Assembly (NCBI GenBank): GCA_000499405.2
Contig: HG738139.1
Location: 16,530,858-16,594,857 of the forward strand
Direction: 5' to 3'
Length of the DNA: 64,000 nt
Source of the DNA: Onchocerca volvulus
Lineage: Eukaryota; Nematoda; Chromadorea; Rhabditida; Onchocercidae
The notes beneath the pieces are model-generated. The model was not told the DNA's origin. It made no database searches and saw only the letters and a list, made by a program, of their open reading frames with translations. The position numbers were made by a program, and so were the translations under genes. Shown piece by piece: positions 1 to 15,773 of this stretch. Numbering within the stretch: the stretch's first letter is position 1; each line of letters starts with the position of its first letter.

Positions 1-3000
1 GCGACAACAGTGCGTCGGAATGATTTGGAGCAATTGTTGATGACAAACCATAAAAAATTACCTAAAGCTTACGTATCGCGAATGGATAGGCCTTCATTAC
101 GAGTGCCAATTGTGCTACAGGAAGCGCGTGTGATGCCGAAACAACCACGCAAACATTATCTTGCTGTGTGCTTGCAGCCAATTTTCTTGCTAGCCGACTG
201 GACTCTTTTAGTGCAATTTTTCGAGGTAGGCTGAAATCCATCTTCCTTGGCCAGTATACTATTAATGATGAGCCTTCTGATCGAAAGCTAATATTGCTGT
301 TATTGTACGCTCAATATGCTTTAATTCATGTATTCATATGCTTTTCGATTGATTGCACTGATCGTTTTGTTTTCATGAAATTTGCACCAAATATTTTCAT
401 CTTTTCATACGCTTTTACAGATTTGGATTGCCCAAGGTGTCACCAAATTTTGCGTGTATGTGCAGTCAATGACACCTGAAGTTGACGCATTATTACGTGT
501 TTATGAGCATTCAAAAGACGTAGAAGTTGAGCGAATCAACTGGGCTCCATTGCCGACTGGTGAAGTTGCTGTGAATGAAGATAATCCAAATTTACGAATT
601 TACAGGACTGAGGTATGAATTGATGAAACATTTATTGTAGATATTTTTGTTACTGGTAAGTAATGAATAATTATCTGAATTTACTGATTGATTTCCAAAC
701 TTTTCTAATGTTATTTCAGGAATCTTTGAATTGCTTGAAAGCATAACGGAAAGACTTGTTGCTATGACTTAATCGCCGCGCAAAACTGTCCATTTTAACG
801 AATGTTTAATTTAAATGGGAAATTGAAAAAGTAAATTTGGTGTAGATTTGATAGAAAATAGCAGCAGGTTTCTCCCATCGGAAAATAAACAAGGAGTGAT
901 GAGCAGATACACTGACAGTACTCGATTCCTACTCTTAAAGCGATATAGCATTTCTGTCCAATTATTACCTTCTCAAATATGCAAAATACCACTTAGTCGA
1001 TAAATGCAAATCCTTCTGAGAAGGATCGCTTTCCGCCAAACTAAGCACTAAGCAATGCAGGTTCATCGGTGTCTTCCTGTCATTGAGAGCAATAATCACC
1101 GATGCTTTCTTAGAAGACCGTAAAATCTTACGAAACTGTCGCTCTTCCCGAACGATGACTCATGCAAGTAAAAATTATTCCAAACCTCAAATATGTAAAT
1201 GCGAGGTAAGGCCTTGCTGCTTCTATGGCTAACATCGAGTGTAAAGCATTGTAACATTAACAAAAAGCAATGCTTTTGTCTAAACAGTTTACAAATGTAT
1301 AAAATTGTCTTAAAATTCATGTTGTCCGAAAAACTCAGATCAGTTCTACAATTTTAACTGTTTAAAGGTGACTACTTCAATCAACGATTGTGTTTTACGA
1401 AGTCGCGGTCATGCAAAATACGTGATTTCTTCTGACCTGGACGAAATTCTGGTGATCTACAAAGAAACATCGTTGCTTAAATTGCTGGATAGTTTGCGAG
1501 CGAAGTTTAAAAATTCAGCGGCGTTTGTTATTCGCAGCAGTTTCGCGCTTTTTGAGGTTAGTATTATTTCGTCTTTTTGGCGTTGATAATTTTCCTTCTT
1601 GAAAATATCGCAAAAGAACAAAGTAGTGATCCTTCTGGCGAGCAATGTGAAGGTAGTATTCCTGGCCGTTAGTAATAAGGGAAATGTAATTAATACGAAA
1701 ACATAATGGATGGGTGGATGGATGCGATCAGATGAGTTTCGTCTAATATGTTGATATTCGATGAGTAGAAGATGCATTTGTACCGTAGTAATTGTCATAT
1801 TAATCATTCATTTAGTTATAGAAAAACAGGTAAGAAGGAGATAAAATTATGATCATAAACCAATAAAAGAGATCGTAATAAAGCGAAAAAGAGTAGAATC
1901 AAACAAACAAAATGCTGGTGCCATAACTATTTTATTCACTGACCGTAATATTGGCACTTCCTTTTTTGATCCCGCTGCTAATTTTGTTCCTGTATTATTT
2001 CTACATCTATTTTGGTTTTCCGTCATCCAGAATATTTCATCGAAAGAATCCACTGAGTTATGCAAAAAATACTTCACTTCTAGGCTCATCTGATGAAAGG
2101 TTAATTATTTTCATCAATTTTTAGAATCACTGGGCTAATATTTCCAAGCCAACAGATATTGATTTCAGTAATTTCGCAAATATTTCGCTAGAAAACTATA
2201 TTTGGCCAGCTGGTTTTCGGAGCAAAGTAAGTTTTCAGTTAGAATTTTATTTTTCTTTTTTTATCAGATATTGTTCTTGCTGTATCTGGCTTAAATGAAT
2301 AGACGTAAATTTTTGTTGGAGGTAATTGTGACAGCAACTATTTTAAAAAACTAGAAATGTTTCCCACGAAAAAAATGAGTTCACTAGCTGCGATTTTTAC
2401 CTTCCTCGCTTTTTTTTTTTTTTTTAATCTTTAACATCAGAGCATCATTTCAGGTAGTTATGATTCCAGAGTATGTATACAGTGCTCATGTACATCAGGT
2501 ATTGCAACCAGAACCTGGAAAGATTATAAAAATTGTACCACCTGAAACTGCTCTAGTTTTCCATTTAAGGTTTATTGAACTTATTAAGATTCTCGTTTCA
2601 TTAAGTACCAATTTACAATGAGACTAAATGGAACGATATCTTTTTCTCCTAGCAAGAACACGACGCTTCCCAACTGCAATTTTCTTTCTGAGGCGCTTGC
2701 TGATTCAAACTTTTCTTTTTGATTTTTTAGGCGCGTCATGAGGGATAAACTATGGTCATCAAACACGACGGTGAAAACGAACGCACTCGCTAGATTTATT
2801 GATCCATGCAATAAATCATGGAAAAATCGGTTAAAAATAATTAGACAGGTTCCTGATACTAAAATATTGCATGGAAGCAAATGGCCCCAAAGAGGAAGCC
2901 AGGTTTCCTCCGTCTTTTTATTTTCAAATGTTTATAAGATTGAAATGATGCAAAAAAATACCTTTCAAATGCAGATTCTGCTACTTTTATAAGATAACAC

Positions 3001-4095
3001 TATTTTTACAAGTCATTATCCAAAATTTCACGATTTTCACTTTCACATCTCAAAGCATAGATATCTCCGATAACATTTTATCATCTAAGAAGCAATTGAA
3101 AAAGCTTGATACTAATTTCATTATTCATTGTCCATCAAGTTTGATTATGTATGAATCATTATAGCCAAGTTTTTGTACGGGATGACTTCAAGCTCCAATC
3201 ACTCTAGCAACCTAGAATTGTTTATGCATAATATTTCTAGATTTCTAGATCTTTTCAAAATCAAAATTATTCGAAATAGAAAACAAAAAAACTCTGCCAA
3301 ATCTCAACAAAGATTTTTAATCATTTTAAATCACTTTTTGCTATACATGTTTGCTCTACGATCAAATTTGAGAATATAAATTGAGGCAATGCTTTTCAAT
3401 TTAAATTCTTGCAAATAACAATAACATTGTGCTAATTCAATGAAGAGTTATGGATCGCCAGAACCTGAATGGGGAGACTTTCTTTTGATTAATAATGTCG
3501 AAAAATAAGCTATAAGCTATTATCAATATTTAAAGGATACGAAAAAATGCGTTGTACTCTGCGTTTCATATGCCTTACTTACGTGTCACGTATCATAACT
3601 CTACGTGTCATGTACCGTATTCTGTATTTGCATTTTTCACCCAAAAAAGTATATATTTCTTTCCGCAATGAATCTTTGTTGAAAAGCGTCTTATTAATTA
3701 TGTTAAAAGCTATAGAGATTTTGAAACAAATAGTGATGTAAATTTTATTTGGAAAAGCTTCAAATTTATATCGCTAAAAATGACGTCGAATGGCTCTTTT
3801 TTTGCAATGAAAATAATGGATAAGTGGGACATTTTTATGTCTCAAAAAAATGCAGCGACAGCAGACTTACTGCACTGTTAAATTAGCTAATATATGAAAT
3901 GTGGCATTTTTCTGTTGTCATAATAACTTTATTTGATCTATATTTTAGGTAATGAAGGAATTGGAAGCATGCCGCGAGCAACTTAATTCTATTCAAAATG
4001 ATACTTGTCATTCACCGTATCGTTGTATGTCAAAAATTACATCTGTCCCATCAAACGAATGGGTCATTGCACAACAGACCTGGACTGTCTTATAG
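1..4095 (+). CDS. Glycosyltransferase family 92 (DUF23) protein, 3' part
   Basis: Seven exons: 1-225 (continues from before the window), 421-612, 1368-1556, 2125-2226, 2454-2569, 2731-2902, 3949-4095. All junctions are GT-AG and in phase, giving 380 residues to a TAG stop. The family is recognised from [12 protein letters not shown] followed by [14 protein letters not shown], then [10 protein letters not shown] with [11 protein letters not shown], the acidic DLDE motif typical of GT92 active sites. GT92 enzymes are usually type II Golgi membrane proteins adding galactose to glycans; the substrate here cannot be inferred. The N-terminal anchor would lie before base 1. Intron 2 uses an unusual TTTAAAG acceptor, but direct joining of RTE to VTTSINDC fits the family. 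The late part (Cys-rich end with YRCMSKI) is divergent. Family call is firm, orthology unknown. Confidence 0.85.
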
Positions 4096-4423
4096 TAGAA
4101 GGAATAATTTAAAATATGATAATGATGATGATATGTGCCACAGATATTTACTTGTTTAACACGACATCTTATTGTGCTATCTCCAACACGCTGTCTGGAG
4201 TGGCTTTCTTCTGGTTAAGTATTTTGCATCTCAATTTATTTGAAATCCTGTCAAATGTAATAGTTTAAGATGATTTTCTCACGAACGTTGATTATTTTTT
4301 TAGTACTTTTGGTCTTGCTGTTAATAGGACTTCAAATATTGTAATTTAGAGCATGACGATGGCCCATTTACGGCCAGATTTTCCTATTTTATGATTTGCC
4401 TAGTTATTAAGTAACTCTAAAAG

Positions 4424-4455
4424 TTTCTGAATTTTTGTTACCAAAAATTCAGAAA
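4424..4455. repeat. Perfect 14-bp inverted repeat with 4-base loop
   Basis: TTTCTGAATTTTTG is followed by TTAC and then its exact reverse complement CAAAAATTCAGAAA. It lies about 330 bp past the GT92 stop codon, so it could fold in the 3' transcript or be a chance or mobile-element relic. There is no T-run that would mark a polymerase III terminator. Confidence 0.7.
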
Positions 4456-7400
4456 CACAGCATATGCCAACTTGAACATGCAGTTTAGTTAACTTGACAG
4501 CAATGCAACGAACTTCCTTTTGTATTCATTTTCTTTCCCACACTATGGAATCTTCCATGGTGTTTCTCATTTGGAAGCCAAGAATTCAATAGTTTTTTAA
4601 AATTCTTATTATTGTACATATGTTCATAAAGTCTTGCACTGCATTTCTTTTATAAACTTTCGCATTTGATGCATCTGACGCCTCTTATCATTGTTTCTTC
4701 ATGTAAATAAGTGATAAGGATGGATTTATTAATGCTTGTTCAACAGTGACCTTTCTGTACAACCAATGCAATCTTATCATTGCCATCGTTTAAAACTGAC
4801 ACATCTCTTTTATCTAGACTGTTTCCTCTCAGTGCTACATTTACTATATGCAATATTAGTAGTTGTCGGATTCTTGAATAATAAAAAAAATAAGTTTGAT
4901 AACTTGGAAACATCTGAAATTTGAATAAACTTTCAATAGAATTATTCTTTAATGATGATCAAATATGATCAGAATTATCTGCCACGATATATAACATATC
5001 CGATGACACATCATAGCATAATTCTCGCAAAGATCATTGTAGTTATGTCCAAGAAATTTTTGAAGAGACTACGTTTCAAATTTGAGAAATTAGACGAGCC
5101 AATCAATATATTCTGCCTAACAAATGATATGATCGCAAAATTTCACGCACGACCATACCCGATAATCAATATGCGAACATCAAAAAAGTGGTGAGATAGT
5201 CATAGAGATCATAACGATGACAGCCGTCTTTGTAATAATGGGCTGTGAATTAATTCGCATGACTTTATGGGAAGTCTTTCCCGAAGATAACATTCCTCTG
5301 AAAATCGCATGATTCATCGCTCTTCCACGCAAGAAATTTGGCGAATCTGTCTAATCTCACCTGTGCTATGCTAATATAAGCCTGAAAATAAGATTTCGTA
5401 CTTTTTATATCTTTTAAATAATAGTTTTTAAAGAAAGATGGAGAGAGATGCCAATATTTCCTGTCCAAGAGTGTTCCTTGATAAGGTGTAGTAGAGATAT
5501 GATAAGAGAGAGAAGGCCTGACAGTATATCCTTTGTTTTATTTTTATTAGTCAGAGAAACGGCCTTCTCCTCTAGATATCACTGTTAAGAATTCACATAT
5601 CAAATTTCAAGGGTGTCAATAGCAGTATTGATGATCGGATGATTAATTGTTATATTTTTTAAGCAATAATTTTAATAAAAGACAATTTAATGACTTGGCT
5701 TAAAGTCTTGAAGTTTTGACATTAGTTATTATGAAATCGTTTACAGTATCTCTTGAATATTAGTTTTTAATATAATAAATACCAAATTACTTTGAAACTA
5801 AATGTTAACCAAGAAAGACTAAATAACACTTTTCCTTCGTCCTCAATTTAAGTTTTACCACATTTCTTCAGTTTAATTATCCGCAAATTGAAATACTCAG
5901 CTATTTTTTGAATTCATAAAGATATATTACTATCAGTATCTTCAAGAGCAGAATGGTATTTGTTCAGAAGATGCAATCTTAATTTGATTGTCATATTCAA
6001 GCGGATCACCATCATTTCAGCTCTTGAAAACTCTGATTATGGATGGGTTCATGATTAACAATATAATCGTATCGTATCATTGCAGTGTACAGTGATGCTC
6101 TTTAAATCGTTCATATTTGTCTTTGTCATTGGTGATGACTGGTTTGTTTTTCTTTTAACAGAGATAATCTTGGATAAGCATACGACAAATTAGCTTAAAT
6201 TTATAATATGCTTGCATAGTTCAGTAAAAATTCTAATGATAAAGTTTGATTTAAAATCTTTTTACAGTAAATTGTCTGACCTGTTTGCTCAGAGAGTGAT
6301 AAAATGATTAGCAACAGCTTAATTTCTATTCGAAACAGAATAATATTCCAGAGCTACATACTTTTAAAAGTAAGTTATTAATTGGGAGATTCAACTGGAA
6401 AAAAATTCCTTTCAAAATGAAGTTAGTTTATACTTTTATTTCGAGGAACTTCACTCAAATAAAACTGCAAATCTGGCCTGCTTGCTTGTGAGTTCTAGAT
6501 TTTAGCTATAGAAATACAGATGCGACTTGCTTGTTCTTGATTATAAGTTAAGTTTTCATGAGGTATAAAAGTCAAAATAGGCATACATGCCACATGAATT
6601 CGAATGCGGCTATATCATGAACAATTTCATTTCTTCTTTAAATGTTTATTATGTTCAGGATGATAAACTCAGCTTAGCAGTTATAAAATAGAATTAAATT
6701 AAGTTGCATTTACATTCTTCGAAGTTATCTCCTAAACCTTGAATTTCAATAAAAACGGTTGGCATTAGATTATCAGAATTGAGTCGCCACTCATAACTAA
6801 AATGAGATATATGTAGCAATAATGGTACAGTATGAACTTTCAACAGGGTAGAAAACGATCGTTAATTTGATTTATTATAATACATCCAATGATGTGGTGT
6901 TATATTCAAGATGTATGCTCCTCACTACTACTTCAGATCATATGGCGCTATTGCATCTCCATATAGTCAATTAATTACTGTCTTAGTAACGGTAATATTA
7001 GTGGTACCACAAATTAACAAAACTTTTGAATTCAACTCATCAGCTTCGTTGTTCTAAACTAAATATTGAAAAATATAAACAGTTTTACGAACATTGGAAA
7101 AAGTGAAAATCGAGTTGAGTTCTATAGAATGCAATCTTCGACAGAAAATGAATGTTCACAATTTCATGGAATAATGGAATACACGTTGTTAATTGCAACA
7201 AATTCTGCAAAATTCGGCAGTATCCAATAATCGACTTTCGGGACTGATCATATGATGTCTATGATGTCCATATGATGGAATAGACATCCTCGATAAAAAA
7301 GTCCTAGTTCTTCTTCAACTGTCAAATGGAAAGTATTGCACTATGATGACAGCATGCTAAAATTCTGAAGTTAACTGTTGGGAAAGTTGAATCAGTGATT

Positions 7401-8619
7401 TCTCCAAAACATATCTTACCGTATACCAATGAAACTGTGTCAGAGGTGGACAATACGCTTTCGGATTAAATATGAATGTAACAAGAATTACAACGATACG
7501 GTAAATTGCAGAAAGTGCAAGTGCAAGAGCTACTTCAGCAGTGCATGATGTTGCAGAATCCCAGAGTCACGAGAAAGTGCACTTCATATTTGTGTTTATC
7601 TGATCAAGTATTTGGATTAATTTAATTAACTATTTCATTAAGTAAGCCGCGGGAACTGCTAGAAAAACGACACTTGTTTACTGCTAGTGTCAAACCGATC
7701 AAAACCATAAGCAAGTCATCTGTAAATGAACTGAAAGATGAAAAATGAAAGATTGAAAAAAGCCATTTAAAGGTCGACATTTACAAACTAAGTGAACTAT
7801 ATATGATGCATTTTTTCTATCTAATCTTTTTTTTTTTTAATGAAACCAAAATATAATATCATATGAAAGTGTGGTGTGAAAATTATCCCTTAAAGAATCA
7901 ATTTCAAAAGCACCGCAATACCACTGAACAGCAGTAGTGTCATCGATTTATTAGATTGTGAGCAACAACATATTTACTGCATCTTATAAGTGTGACACGT
8001 CGGAAGAGTACTGTTGCTGATCTTACTGAGACATTTTATTTCTATAACGACCTGGTTGAATCGTGTCTAAAACCATAATATCAATCCATTTCAAGATTAA
8101 TGAGCATTTTTATCCTTTGCTTAGAGACATAAAGCCTAAAAAGTATATTTGAACTATCGCTTTTGATTATTTTATCTCTTCCAGCTCACTAAGTACTACT
8201 ATATTTTACTATATTTTAGCAGCAACTTGACAAATTTCACGAGCTGCATGAATCTTAGATAAATGATGCATCGTAGAAATCTGGTAATTCTGCTTGAATC
8301 AATCTACAAACTTAATCTGATTTGCTTCATTGAAATGACAAATGTAATTACTGCATGAATGAAAGCGCCATTAAAATTTGCATATATTGTGGCAAATTAT
8401 TTGATAAAAATGGCGATCATTCATAGAAAGAATCATTTTTTACGCAGTATTCATTCGAAGGTGACTGTTTTTCAAGAAATCGACTTGCCATTAAATCAAA
8501 GATGATACATTCTCCCGAAATGCCGTAATTATCCAGTGACCATGAACTGACGCAGAAGATGATACCTATTACTATTTCCCAATGTTTCGGTCTTCTGTTT
8601 CAATTCTAAACAAGAACCA

Positions 8620-8626
8620 AATTTCA
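8620..8626 (+). promoter_or_regulatory. Putative trans-splice acceptor before the 8650 start
   Basis: AATTTCAG ends at 8626, 23 bases before ATG 8650, with no in-frame upstream coding sequence. This spacing is typical of nematode spliced-leader acceptors. It is the main support for choosing 8650 as a true start. Confidence 0.5.
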
Positions 8627-8649
8627 GGCATTAAGTTTAAGAGGAAATA

Positions 8650-11641
8650 ATGACTTTAACGATAATTATATCACTTATATGTGTTGTGCTCAACATTTCC
8701 TACACAATTGCTGCATCGATTGTGTGCATAAGAAAACGAAACGTTGAAACAGTAACTTTTATCACGTCAAAAGTAGAAAAATGCCTGCTAAAAACATCAC
8801 CAAAAATCGCATGTAATGTTAGACCAAAATTTTTGAAAATGAAATAAATTTCAGATTTCACCTTTTTTTTGAATAATTTAAAAAAACTTCCTGATCCAGA
8901 AACCAAACTGAATACTAAGATATGACTTTTGGTCTATCAGACTACAATTCTATTCTTAAAAGAACTATTTTCTAGAAAAAAGTGGAAAGCAAGCAACTTA
9001 AATTACCGAACCCAAAACAGCCTCCTGGCCCTGCTGCGTTACCCGCTGGTGCAAACATCCAAGGAGCTGTTGCTGCAGCTAGCGTACCAAAACAATTGTT
9101 GCAAAAAAGTCCGACTGCAACTAATCAAACGCAGAAGAAAATCAATGATGTTAGCTGAAAGAAAAGTTATTGAAATGATCTGAGTACCGAAAAAGTCTGA
9201 TAGGTACTGCAATCTGAAAAACTTGCAGCGGTGTGAAGAAAGCTCAAGAAATCAGAGAATCTTAAAACTATCTTTCGTTGTTTTCTCAAAGTATGCAGCA
9301 TGTCCTTACATGAAATTTGATTGAATTTGAACAAAAATATGCAATATAACTTTGAGAAGCAATAAATCTGCACATGAATCTTTTTCTCTTTTTCTTTTTC
9401 CTTTGTATTTCTGCTGCCTTTCTGGTTTAGAATGGGCACTTCAAAGTGATGCAAAAATCAAAATTGTTTAGAAATTTAAGAATAAATTCTTGATACTGTG
9501 AATGGTATGAAATGCTATGCCATTTAAGCGAATATGGTAATAGTGTGACATCAGGAACGAGAAAGTTGAGTCATATCTCTTACTTCATGTCGACTAACTT
9601 GATAACCGTAGTTCATCATATAATTTTACTTTTCATACCAGTTAGGTCCATCGAAGTTGAGAAGTGTGAGCTGGAATAACAAATATTAAACAGACTTTGT
9701 CTGGGTCAACAAAAAGTAAGGCAGAGATGCAGCAGAGAGAGAGCCTTGACAAATTTTCGACAGCGTTGTCGATCAAGCTAATCCTAATATATTCAGGAGC
9801 ATGTGCAACCAACACAGCCAAGTAGCAAACGAGGAGAAAGCGCAAAAGATGGACAGGAAAATCTGCTGCAGGTAGACTGATTTACTTCAAAATTACAACA
9901 ATTCTTGATAATTTAACGAAATATTGAGTGAACAATGGCTTTCTAAAAAGTACTAGAATTTTTAGAGAATAAAAGACAGAAGAGAGAAGAAGAATGAAGT
10001 TCGATATGAACAATATGTAAGCTTGTTATTATTCTTCAATCAAATTGATATGTATGGAGATAGTTCAGATTGCAAACCATAAAGCGGTAAATGTGAGGTG
10101 AATTTCGTGAGCAAACTTTTAGACACTTCGTGGATTGACCTGGTGGTATTGAAATTATATCCGGAATATTACTAATAATAATGGTAAGAAATAAATTATG
10201 AGCATTTATCGACACTGATATATTAAGCAGTTTTTAATACAATTATAATGGGGAGAAAGAATCCGTGGAGTCTTTCCTTACCGTCCATAACAAGTAAATA
10301 AATCAGTTGCTTGTTCACAATGATCCACAATTATACCAAGAGATAACCAGAATGAAGGAGTATTTCAGCATTTTTTTTTTTTTTTTCATTTCAAATAAAT
10401 TCGTTTTGATAAGAATTCAAGAAAATTCAAAATAAAATTGACGCAACAACCACCACAGCAAGGCACTGACGATTGTTGCTCATGTTTAATTTTAATCATT
10501 GTGATTATCACCTGGAAAAACGATTGTTGCTCATGTTTAATTTTAATCATTGTGATTATCACCTGGAAAAACGATTGTTGCTCATGTTTAATTTTAATCA
10601 TTGCGATTATCACCTGGAAAAATTCTTAGAAGTCAATAAAACGGCGAAAAAACGGAATGAAGAAAGGAATAAAATTGGAAGTAGCGCAAACTCAAGGAAG
10701 TAATCAAACGGAAGGAAAGTTAAAAGATCAGGTCGGTACTGTTGGATATGTTTTTATGATAATATCACTGAGACAGGCTCGAATAAATCACAAAGCTATC
10801 ACACATCCACTTACTCTAAGACATCACTATTACTGACACTACACATTCAATTATAACTATTCCTAATTGCGCTCATTATCACTATCGTCCTAATCATCAT
10901 TACTATTTTCATTACAATCATTATTATCAATACTGCTAAACGCGTTCTCTGAACGATCCACCAGAAGCTTTGGGTTCAAGTTCTAGCATGTCATCAGTCC
11001 AAAATGTGCAGTTTCAGTTCGCTGTCCTCTACAGTTATTCTGCTATTGTTATATGTGTAACTAATAATTCCCATTCCCAAGTTCGTTGATATCAGTCCTT
11101 TTATCAGCTACACTGAGATGTTTTATATGCTAAAGCTTCTTTTTACTCGTGTTAACTGAAATGCTGAAGGAATTCATTTCCACTTTCTGCCGGCTTTCCT
11201 TATTTGCACTCCTTCCTATCCATTTTTTTACAGTTCGACACTTCATATCAGTGATCAAAATTGCAGTATGCTATTGCTGCTGCACTTGATTGTATCGATG
11301 TCTGTTTTGCTCCAATCACTGATTAGATATCAGCGGTCTATCACATTCGTGTCACTTGCTTCACTCGTCGATCAATTCTTGATCGTTGCATTGACATGGT
11401 TGTGAACCATAATTCCAACTCTCCACGTTTCATACTGCAGACACAACCACTCTGCTTTTATCTAATTTTGCATCAACAATTTCCACTGAATGACTGTTCT
11501 TTGGTTTTTCAGCCATTATCATCCTAACTGTCCATTGAAGATTTACAGGTAGTAAATTCGGAGGAAGAAGAAGAGGACGACACGATGAAAGGTATAGTGT
11601 CGCTAGAGCAAGATCTCAATGTCATCTCCATCGAAGAATAG
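8650..11641 (+). CDS. Putative small membrane or low-complexity protein, tentative multi-exon model
   Basis: Not recognised. Segments that look coding and are all compatible with phase 0 are 8650-8817, 8976-9149 (or to the stop at 9158), 9797-9871, 10630-10731 and 11549-11641. The N-terminus is strongly hydrophobic (MTLTIIISLICVVLNISYT...) and then basic (IRKRN), as in a signal anchor. Exons 2 and 3 are Pro/Gln/Ala-rich (KQLKLPNPKQPPGPAALPAG; VQPTQPSSKRGES). The 10630 exon starts KSIKRRKNGMKKG, like the basic side of a membrane helix. The last exon is acidic (NSEEEEEDDTMKG) and ends in TAG. These stretches have more GC than surrounding DNA. A hydrophobic helix probably lies in the 10440-10622 repeat region, but its exon limits are unclear, and the donor after 10731 (GTCGGT) is weak. 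Two separate short genes are possible. Confidence 0.4.
10470..10622 (+). repeat. 51-bp tandem repeat, three copies
   Basis: Three copies of a 51-bp unit (10470-10520, 10521-10571, 10572-10622), nearly identical; the third changes ATTGTGATT to ATTGCGATT. The unit is 17 codons and in one frame encodes DCCSCLILIIVIITWKN, a membrane-helix-like segment with a CCxC motif. The same frame meets a TAG at 10627-10629 that is also the AG of a TTCTTAG acceptor, followed at once by the basic exon at 10630. Confidence 0.9.
10952..11160 (+). repeat. Dispersed repeat copy A (related to 58599-58790)
   Basis: The sequence GATCCACCAGAAG... through TTCAAGTTCTAG, TCCAAAATGTG and TTTCAGTT is clearly related to the stretch starting near 58599, by eye about 70-75 percent over the first 110 bases and weaker beyond. 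In one frame both copies read D-P-x5-S-S-S-S-x2-S-x-Q-N-V-x-F-Q-x-A-V-x2-S-Y-S. No known element was recognised. Confidence 0.55.
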
Positions 11642-11976
11642 CCTTTCACCTGTGATGAATCAGTTTTTGTCATGTAGATCAGTTATCGATAAACAATGTT
11701 AACCAATCCCGATTCCTTCATTCCACAACAATCGGAAACAGCTGACGGCCCGAAGTACCAGGGAAATGGCTCGGCCATATTCAATTTTTATTTCCTAAAA
11801 TTTTCACTTTGCAGATGTTTGAGAGCATATACATGTGTTTATCGAGTCATTCTTGTTGTTCGCATTAAATTCGTGAGTTGTACGAAATGCAGGATTCCTT
11901 CCGCTACTGTGCAAAATCCAGGACTCTGTCCCATATTAATTTATAAATTCATGTTTTGCCTTTATGTGATTTTTTA
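11642..11976. other. Spacer before the Tip60 gene
   Basis: A short open frame starts at 11696 (MLTNPDSFIPQQ...), but it cannot join the Tip60 frame: an in-frame TGA sits at 11986 before the 12007 ATG. Nothing else is seen in this stretch, which probably holds the 3' UTR of the upstream gene and promoter DNA. Confidence 0.5.
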
Positions 11977-11983
11977 TTTACAG
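11977..11983 (+). promoter_or_regulatory. Putative trans-splice acceptor for mys-1
   Basis: TTTACAG ends at 11983, 23 bases before the ATG at 12007; the leader between is A-rich and carries an in-frame TGA. This supports a spliced-leader 5' end rather than an upstream coding exon. Confidence 0.55.
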
Positions 11984-12006
11984 AGTGAAAAAAAAAAAAG
12001 AAAAAG

Positions 12007-15202
<3,196 letters not shown>

Positions 15203-15758
15203 ATGATATGTTTTGATGCATTGTATTTTTAGTAGATTCATTTCTCTTTATTCTATTTATATATATCACCTCTCTCTTCATTGTCCCTTGTGCTTACTAT
15301 TCAGAAAGAACATAAAAACTAGGATCTATATCAAGAAATATTACTTCCGATTAAAATGAACTTAGTCACTATTTACAATTTAATTGATCAAGTTTTATAT
15401 TGTTTATACGGTGTATTATACGTTCTAATTTTTTTTGTTTCATAATTGCTTGAGTAAATCAGTTTTCTGCCTGAACTTTGCGTTCTGCTTCTAATTTGCT
15501 ACAGGGAAATTCAAGGTTCCATCTTTTTATATTTAGTCGGTTTTTGGAAGAATTATTGGGACTTTTGATGTCCGTAATCATCTATCGCAAATCGTCAAGG
15601 ATTTTTGAGTAGACGAATGATTTCGGAATGGACTTAAATATAACGCAAGTGATGATACCTCATCTTACTTATCCGCCTTAAACACCATATATATGATGAT
15701 TCAGTGCAAATGTTTACGATTATGTGGAAATTGTCATTTGACGCATCGAAGTTTCCTA
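15203..15758 (+). other. Spacer between mys-1 and the FANCM-like gene
   Basis: About 560 AT-rich bases containing no convincing coding exon. Both flanking genes point the same way and the downstream one has an acceptor next to its ATG, so the two could be co-transcribed and resolved by trans-splicing. A separate promoter in the spacer is equally possible. Confidence 0.4.
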
Positions 15759-15765
15759 TTTTCAG
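15759..15765 (+). promoter_or_regulatory. Putative trans-splice acceptor for the FANCM-like gene
   Basis: TTTTCAG ends at 15765, only 8 bases before ATG 15774. The tight spacing favours a spliced leader and decides the start: the same frame is open upstream to 15693 but would cross this acceptor. Confidence 0.6.
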
Positions 15766-15773
15766 AAACTCAT

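Larger units (their letters stand above)
4096..8626. other. Intergenic region, no gene seen
   Basis: About 4.5 kb of AT-rich DNA after the GT92 stop. Open frames here are short, lack splice signals and have low-complexity composition, so none is called. The only clear structure is the short hairpin at 4424-4455. The last bases end in the acceptor that precedes the next start codon. Confidence 0.6.

Noticed and set aside
720..780. Possible extra exon in GT92 intron 2 after TTATTTCAG
   Set aside because: Joining exon 612 straight to 1368 gives the expected family sequence; inserting this segment in the needed phase hits a stop.
10470..10622. CRISPR-like array
   Set aside because: Three contiguous 51-bp copies without spacers in a eukaryotic genome; a plain tandem duplication.
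11696..11800. ATG frame MLTNPDSFIPQQ as a mys-1 first exon
   Set aside because: The next exon has an in-frame TGA before ATG 12007, and no good donor follows the segment.
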